Source: Schistosoma mansoni
Lineage: Eukaryota > Platyhelminthes > Trematoda > Strigeidida > Schistosomatidae
Length of the DNA: 64,000 nt
NCBI RefSeq assembly: GCF_000237925.1
Contig: NC_031497.1
Coordinates: 5,945,295 to 6,009,294 of the forward strand
Direction of reading: 5' to 3'
Shown one piece after another: positions 58,196 through 64,000 of this stretch (the first letter of the stretch is position 1; every line of letters begins with the position of its first letter). Below the pieces are notes generated by a model. The model saw only the letters and a list, made by a program, of their open reading frames with translations. It was not told the DNA's origin and did not search any database. A program made the position numbers and the translations under genes.

Positions 58196-58345
58196 TATCA
58201 GAAGGGGTTTTTGTGGAGATTTAGTATTTTCATAGTTGAAAGCGCGAGTCAGTTAAAGCTAGACCACCATGGAAAACCTGGAAGCACTGGACGGCCGTTT
58301 CGTCCTATTATGGGACTCCTCAGCAGTGCGCATTCACGTTGATTG
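58196..58345 (-). mobile_element. Hammerhead-bearing short element (copy C, truncated)
   Basis: In + coordinates it begins TATCAGAAGGGGTTTTTGTG, then CATAGTTGAA and GTCAGTTAAAGCTAGACC, which is the inverted 3' end of the family. The hammerhead core follows on the - strand. It breaks off at about 58345, before the tRNA-like head. The TATCAGAAGGGG end is here on the side opposite to copy B, which suggests the family carries it at both ends. Confidence 0.6.
58297..58323 (-). ncRNA. Hammerhead ribozyme core (best conserved)
   Basis: On the - strand: CTGAGGA, helix II GTCC with GGAC (four perfect pairs) around CATAATA, then GAAAC. This is the cleanest hammerhead core of the window and matches the schistosome form CUGAUGA-GUCC-loop-GGAC-GAAAC in every required position. 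Confidence 0.6.
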
Positions 58346-58742
58346 TTCAAACTGATAATGAAATTTAAATGGATAACAGTGACTCACAAAATGTAAACTA
58401 GTAATGTAAAAGGGGCCAAGCGTGAATAAATACCAGAACATGGATCAACAACTGGCTGAGAAAATGTTTTATTCTAATTTCAGCAATGTAATAGGCACTA
58501 GCTTTGATATTAAAATTTAACAGAACAAACATATATGGAAAGTACTTAAACTATAAAAGACCGTAAGACAAGGTTCGTTGTGTAAATTTTCCATCAATTT
58601 ATAGACTAATTTATCTGACTACAAAGTTCATTTTCTCATTTTGAATATCAGTTCCATTCTGAAAAATAACACCTTTCTTTTCCGAATCATGAATTTAGTA
58701 TTGTTATACTATAAAATTGAAAAAACATACAAACAAATACCA

Positions 58743-58985
58743 AATGAAGGGGTGCACAAGATCATGGGTTGATTGAAGTTAGATATTAACACCGTTGGAT
58801 GCCGCTTCAGTGGTCTAGAGGTTAAGCGTTCATGTGTGAGACCAAAGATCCTGGTCTAGAGTCCTGCATGAATGATCGTAGGTGCTCACTTCTGAGGGGT
58901 TCCATACTAGAACGGAACGGTTATCCAGTGCTTCCAGGTTTTCAATGGTGGTCTAGCTTAGGTTGACTCATGAATTCGACTATTA
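58743..58985 (+). mobile_element. tRNA-derived hammerhead SINE-like element (copy D)
   Basis: On the + strand: GATTGAAGTTAGATATTAAC and ACCGTTGGATGCCG, then the A-box-like TGGTCTAGAGGTTAAGCG at 58811-58828. A worn B-box and a broken hammerhead follow (CTGAGGGGTTCCATACTAG, then AACGGAACGG, at 58892-58922). It closes with the family tail TGGTGGTCTAGCTTAGG and GACTCATGAATTC. Head and tail agree with copy B. Confidence 0.65.
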
Positions 58986-59509
58986 AAATACTAAATGAAC
59001 AATCCGTAGAAATTTGAATGAATTTAACGAATTCAGAAACCTTTTTTAGTAGAAATATTACCCAGGAATTCTTGATCCATGGACAAAAATAATTACGTAT
59101 CCATGACGTGTCCTGATAATTTTCCAATTTATTATTTCTTCACAATAAATATCTATTCTGTAATAATCAGCGTTGAATATTTTAAATGTGCTCAAGTCAT
59201 TAAAATACAGTTAATTTTCTCTTTAACCCTGAAATCCAGACTCTCTCATTTCAATATAATTGGGTAGTTTAGCAACATGTTTTAACCTGACATCTAATAA
59301 TCGTTTTCTACAGTGTTACATTTATCTGTCATATGCCTTTACCATCTTCAGGTTATAGTTTATCCTCTATTTATTATTCAAGCGTAATGATTGGTTGTTC
59401 AAGTTTATTCATACGTTGACTTCAGTCATTATAATTACTACTTTTTCTAATCAGACACCCTTTTTGTTCATTTTAACTTCTTCATTTTTTTCCTGTAATT
59501 GAATTGCAG

Positions 59510-59522
59510 GCAATAAATAATA
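59510..59522 (+). promoter_or_regulatory. 5' UTR start of the PRC1-like gene at a splice acceptor
   Basis: A T/C-rich tract at about 59450-59500 ends in TTGCAG at 59504-59509, 13 nt before the ATG. The upstream partner is either a 5' UTR exon or a trans-spliced leader. Confidence 0.45.
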
Positions 59523-59607
59523 ATGGAAACAGAAGAATTGGAAAAGGAATTAATTCAATCAATTCGACCTAGTTTAAATGAATTATTACGAATATGGGAT
59601 TATGTGG
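59523..59607 (+). CDS. PRC1: PRC1-like coding exon 1
   Basis: Twenty-eight codons plus one base, ending IWDYV-G with donor G|GTGAGA. The 2.1-kb intron that follows has no recognised element. Confidence 0.72.
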
Positions 59608-61923
59608 GTGAGATATGTCGTCTTTTTAATTTTCCTGTAATTCATTTTTGATTGGCTTTTCTTATCGAATGTTATAAAACAAGAATTCTTTACTTCCTTT
59701 GAAATACGTGCGGTCTAAATATGCAACTCTATTCATACATAAAAACTTCATTATGCCAAATGTTCTTTTTTCAGCTTTTGCAATAATATTTCTGCTCATT
59801 GATAAGATCGTGTGGTTTGGTTAAGATTCTCATTTCTCCTTGAGAAAAGTAAAGATTAAACTCAATGTAGTTACAATTGATTAATCACTGGGTGGTGATC
59901 AATGTAGGGACAAATGCTTTTGAGTATGAAATCTGTAGAGAAATAGGATGTATGCAGAAAAACTACATAATTGTGGGTTAAGCTATTGAGTCAATAACAG
60001 GTTAATAACTATTTGTTGTGAGATGTAAAACTGTAGTGGAATTCTTGCTTCAACAGACCTAAAGTGCCATTATCTGCAGTTTCTTTTCAATACTGAAATT
60101 CCCAAACGTCTTGACTTAATAATCTTTATATCGAGTATATAGTCAAATTATGGCACAGGTACACATGTTTAACATTTTACTTACTTATTTCTGATATCAA
60201 ATTAGATAATTAATAAATTACATCAACTGAATTTCACTTTATGAATAATCTCGGTTTTTCTTCTCTGAGTCCACATCGTTCATCTCTTTAAATTATAAAA
60301 AATCCTTAGTTAAATCTAATTTTTGATGTTGTCCATTCTCTATCGTTGAACGTTCTTTTTCAGGTTCTGATTTTCCAAAAATAAATTAGGATTTTAACAC
60401 GTAAAGTATTTTATTCTTCTTTGTTTAATGATTATTGTATGCAGTTGATGATAAACTACCAAATGAAATGATTACTTCAGATAAATATACCAAGACAACA
60501 AAGTGTATAAACTTCAAGTCTGAACTGTCATTTTTGTTATTGGCACTCTACTAATATATAATCTTCCCTTTTTGGGAACTTAACTAGCGGTGTAGTGAAC
60601 GAAGATTGAGGTATGATAAACTGACTTGTTGTTTCATTCAAAATCACACAATACTTTCGTAAAATATGAAAATCATACATTAAATACATCATTTGCACAT
60701 CTTCCTTGAGTTGTCCATTAAATACTCCGTCATTCTTCCAGTTCTGTTGTTATTCCGATTACTCTGTTTTCCTTCATGTTCTCCTGACTTCAATCTTCTG
60801 TTGGTAAGTATTCCGATTCCTGCTACATACTACTAATATCTATCCTCATAAGTAGCGCACACCACAGTAGTGTTCACTTCACATAATCTTATGATTTTTA
60901 GTAGATTATTTTATATTGAAGTATATAAAGTGATATGTACACATGGGTTACTGTTATTTCTTGATAATCGATCCCAAGTAAGTAGGTTTTTTAAGCATCG
61001 GTATATTTTTGAAGTAAGTCTATGAATATAAGTAGATAAATTTTAATCAATCTCATTCTTACACCCTATCAACCAATAAATGTATTGTGTTCATTCAAAT
61101 TAATGACATGACATTAAAAACTTCCTTATGGTGATTGAAGATGTTATTCAGTGACTTGTTATGAATGTTTAAACTTACGTTTTATGCTTTTTAGTGCACG
61201 TTAAGTAAGAGAACATCTGAAATATTCTCTGTATTGAAAGCTTTAAACTCTTTCATCTTAATCAAATATTCGCTGATATTTTTCTTAAATAGTTTGTATG
61301 AATTTGAGGTATATATATATATTTCTTACCAAAATACATTTATGTAATCTATTTGGTAATTGAATCGCTCGATATTTAACCGACTGATTGAAATTTCTAG
61401 CCTTGTTTCCAAACAGTTCATGCTAAACAGCTAGTTAGCATCAGAACCTTTTATATACAAACAGTTTGACTCAAAGTTGAGCACATAAACGTGTGCATGG
61501 TGAGGGAATCTTATTGATTCACAGTATTCCAGAACATTAAGTTATCTTATATTAAGTGGTTAACTTGCCTCAAGCTTGTATCAGGACTCTTTTGGAGTAT
61601 ACTTCTATTTGATGTTGTGAATACACATATATACATACATATATGTATCTTGTAATAGTGTTTTATTATTATTAGTTATTATTATTAATTAAACAAATCC
61701 TCACCCAGGTTATAATAAATTGGAACGCTCACAACGTCTACAACATTTTGTTAAAAAACTTGAAACTGTTCTATGCGAAGTAATTAAAGAAGAAAATTCT
61801 GCACGTCTTATAATGGAACAAAAAATTGAATTAAGACGTAGAGAAATCGCTGATATGTGTCAACAATTAGGTTTGGTACCATTCCTACCTGAACGTGGAC
61901 TTACCTCCAGTGAATTAATGAGA
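59523..61923 (+). CDS. PRC1: PRC1/Ase1/MAP65-like microtubule bundler, first two coding exons
   Basis: The exons 59523-59607 and 61709-61923 join in phase 1 to 100 residues. They read METEELEKEL, SLNELLRIWDYVGYNKLERS, LEKTVLCEVIKEE-like LETVLCEVIKEENSARLIME, IELRRREIADMCQQLGLVPF and PERGLTSSELMR. The pattern (helix with L-x-x-IW-x-x-G, then a long charged coiled coil, then C-x-x-L-x-x-x-PF) matches the N-terminus of PRC1, Ase1 and MAP65, the homodimer that crosslinks antiparallel microtubules in the spindle midzone at cytokinesis. The N-terminal part is the dimerisation domain; the spectrin-like microtubule-binding domain would be encoded beyond 64000. The start is the first ATG after the acceptor at 59509. 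The donor GTAAGT at 61924 shows that the gene continues. No break is seen. Confidence 0.75.
61709..61923 (+). CDS. PRC1: PRC1-like coding exon 2
   Basis: It completes the split Gly29, then 71 codons of a charged heptad-like helix and the LGLVPF word. Acceptor CTCACCCAG, donor AGA|GTAAGT, phase 0 at the end. Confidence 0.78.
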
Positions 61924-62919
61924 GTAAGTATGTTAATCTTTGTTTTTCATTCTATACTATTTTGTTCCCAAATTTCTTTACCAATAAGAAGGACTTTTCT
62001 TACAGTTTAAGTAACATAAATATAAACATTTTAACTGATGTAAGAAGTTGAATTTGAATAATCGATTTGAACTTCAGTCAAAAGCTGGATTCCACTCTTC
62101 TTTGGTTAAAAAAAGATTTTAAGTAAATTGAACGGATATTGACCATTGAACACTGTGCTATGAGAATTTCTAGAATAGATAAAAATAATTTTGTAAAAAA
62201 AGTATCCCGAATTCTATGCACTGGATTACATATAAAATCTAGTGAAGATATGTGGGAGGAAACACCTTTTACCACAGAATTTTCGATTTTTTAAAGTAGT
62301 GTTTCATACCAAAAATAAAATTGATAGATTTCAAAAGTAATTTTTTGTTTCATAAAATTTGGATATGTTGGATTATTTTCCTTCAATAAGGTTATTAACA
62401 AATAATACCATAAGGTACGTGACGGGGACAATGACTGCCTTGATGAAATACTCGTTGTTTTTATTTCCTTAACAAAAAAAACAAATAGTTTTCTTGAAAA
62501 CTTAGCGAAAAACACTTTGTGTTTCAAAGACATACCTACTAGGTTTGCGTTTTAATAACATTATTAATATTCTATGAAGCGTAGGTATATGTCTAGCTGA
62601 CGAATAGTTGCATTTTAGGTCGAAATACAAGTCAAAATAAGTAAGGCAGTAACTAATTGATAATATTAAATGAGAATCGTTCTATATCATCATGTATTGA
62701 CTTAAATCATCTGATACCGACTTAATGACCCCGTGTTTGCCCAATGAACTTAAGAAAAATCTTGATTTCTATCTCCTATGGACTGAAGTGGGTTTTTTTG
62801 GCAAGGTTCCTTTTCATGGGATTGAGTTACTAACCCTGTGCCCAACTCCCCTTTATCCGGGCTTGGGATCGACAGTAACCTTAGAACTCCAGGCGGAGGT
62901 GCAGTTATTTATGATCAAC

Positions 62920-63290
62920 TTTCTATGAGTGATACTCCAGATTCGTTGGCTGGATTCTATCAGCAATAACTTACTGTGGGAGAGAATAAACCAGCTTTCA
63001 GATGAAGACGAAATTAGGAAAAGGTGCTGGAGGTGGATAGGACATAGATTGCGGAGACCATCAGATTGCATCACGAAGCAAGCCTTAACCTGGAATCCTC
63101 AATACAAAAAGAAAAGAGATTGACCAGCGTATACAGTACGCTAGGAAACGGAAGCAGACATCAATAGAATGAACAGCTCTTGGTAAAAACTGGAAAGAAG
63201 AGCCCAAAACAGAAATGGTTAGAGAATCCTGGTGGGCGTTCGATGCTCCACGAGGGGTAACAAATGTATGTAAAGTCAGTGATGAACCGA
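62920..63290 (+). mobile_element. RTE-like LINE 3' coding fragment (in PRC1-like intron)
   Basis: The + strand reads [60 protein letters not shown], then after a stop the worn tail NSSW-KLERRAQNRNG and RILVGVRCSTRG. It matches the 28545-28740 fragment. It lies sense to the PRC1-like gene, downstream of exon 2. Confidence 0.7.
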
Positions 63291-63299
63291 TAAGTGCTT

Positions 63300-64000
63300 T
63301 CATTGCGTAGGACTAAAATGTCTTCTACCACATAGGTAGGTCTTTATTGATCAACAGTTTTTAGTGTTTCTCCAAGTGATATCCATTCGTGATGGGAATT
63401 ACCTTTGAATTACACAAATGCTCCACAAAATCTAATAATAGCCCTAATATTCTTTATAAATTAATGCTACTTAAATTGGGCTTGACTAAACCTCCACTTA
63501 TTGTTTGCGTTTAGATGTGATTTTGTCTTTTCTTATTGTTTGTTTGGATGTTGCAGTATTTCAGCTTCTCCATTTGTTTGCCTAGTTAGCTACATACATT
63601 ATGTACACATATATGGTCGAATACCAACAAGAGTACTCATCATTTATCTTCATCGGTTGACTTTCACTAGTGGTTCTGTTTTAACACATTTTCATCGTTA
63701 GAAATCGACAATATTTATTCATTTGTTTATTCGAACAACATAGTTGTTTTATATTTGATGTTGTCAAAATCGATAGTATTTATCATAAGCTAAAGGTCAA
63801 TTATATATTTATAAATTGTTTATTTACAATTTTTGTTTGTATAATTCTGATTAAATAAGAAAGAAGTGTTGACATTTCTAGTGACATATTTGTTCGCCGT
63901 TATCTTGTGTACAAAGCTCCCGTACTTCATCCTTGATTCCCGGCTGGTTTCTCTTCTATCGAAAAAAAAATACTGAAATGAGAATTTCTAAAAAATTCAA
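63300..64000. other. Right edge, presumed PRC1-like intron
   Basis: No further PRC1-like exon is recognised before the edge. The frame 63501-63701 has no family signature. Confidence 0.35.

Noticed and set aside
1-64000. CRISPR arrays, bacterial operons, phage or toxin genes
   Set aside because: No regular direct repeats with spacers and no prokaryotic gene organisation; introns and LINEs show a eukaryotic nuclear genome.

Overview
The window is a piece of AT-rich animal nuclear genome, most likely from a blood fluke (Schistosoma or a close trematode). The evidence is the gene style (introns of 34 nt to several kb), CR1-like and RTE-like LINEs, Penelope-like fragments, and short tRNA-like repeats carrying hammerhead-ribozyme motifs of the schistosome Sm-alpha type. 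Almost none of the open reading frames longer than 60 codons are whole genes: the host genes are split into many exons, and most of the rest is decayed mobile DNA.

Three host genes can be read with confidence. (1) A complete selenoprotein T gene on the + strand, 10374-13358, has four coding exons, an in-frame TGA at the selenocysteine position of a C-V-S-U motif, and a convincing type II SECIS element in the 3' UTR (13417-13514). (2) A complete cytosolic serine hydroxymethyltransferase gene on the - strand, 32633-15211, has eight coding exons that join in phase to 467 codons. Its introns contain much of the transposon material of the window. Genes 1 and 2 converge, with their stop codons about 1.9 kb apart. 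(3) The first two coding exons of a PRC1/Ase1/MAP65-type microtubule bundler lie on the + strand at 59523-61923; the gene runs off the right edge. The three genes have no evident shared pathway.

Layout: 1-6.0 kb, a mosaic of CR1-like LINE pieces; 6-10.3 kb, mostly unassignable sequence with RTE-like and Penelope-like fragments; 10.4-13.7 kb, selenoprotein T; 14-34.5 kb, the SHMT gene and its repeat-filled introns (RTE fragments, a Penelope-like GIY-YIG remnant, a 0.5-kb retroposon family with AATAAATA tails); 35-39 kb, another CR1-like remnant; 39-54 kb, intergenic DNA with two solo LTRs (41.4 and 53.4 kb), a GC-rich dispersed-repeat-like block (47.6-48.2 kb), hammerhead-bearing short elements and a 157-bp near-perfect palindrome (50.0 kb); 54-59.5 kb, further AT-rich DNA with more hammerhead elements; 59.5-64 kb, the PRC1-like gene with an RTE fragment downstream of its second coding exon.

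The best candidates for something new are the recoded selenoprotein T with a possible polyadenylation switch in front of its SECIS, and the cluster of hammerhead-bearing short elements whose ends look like terminal inverted repeats. Family names come from reading translated motifs by eye; no database search was possible.
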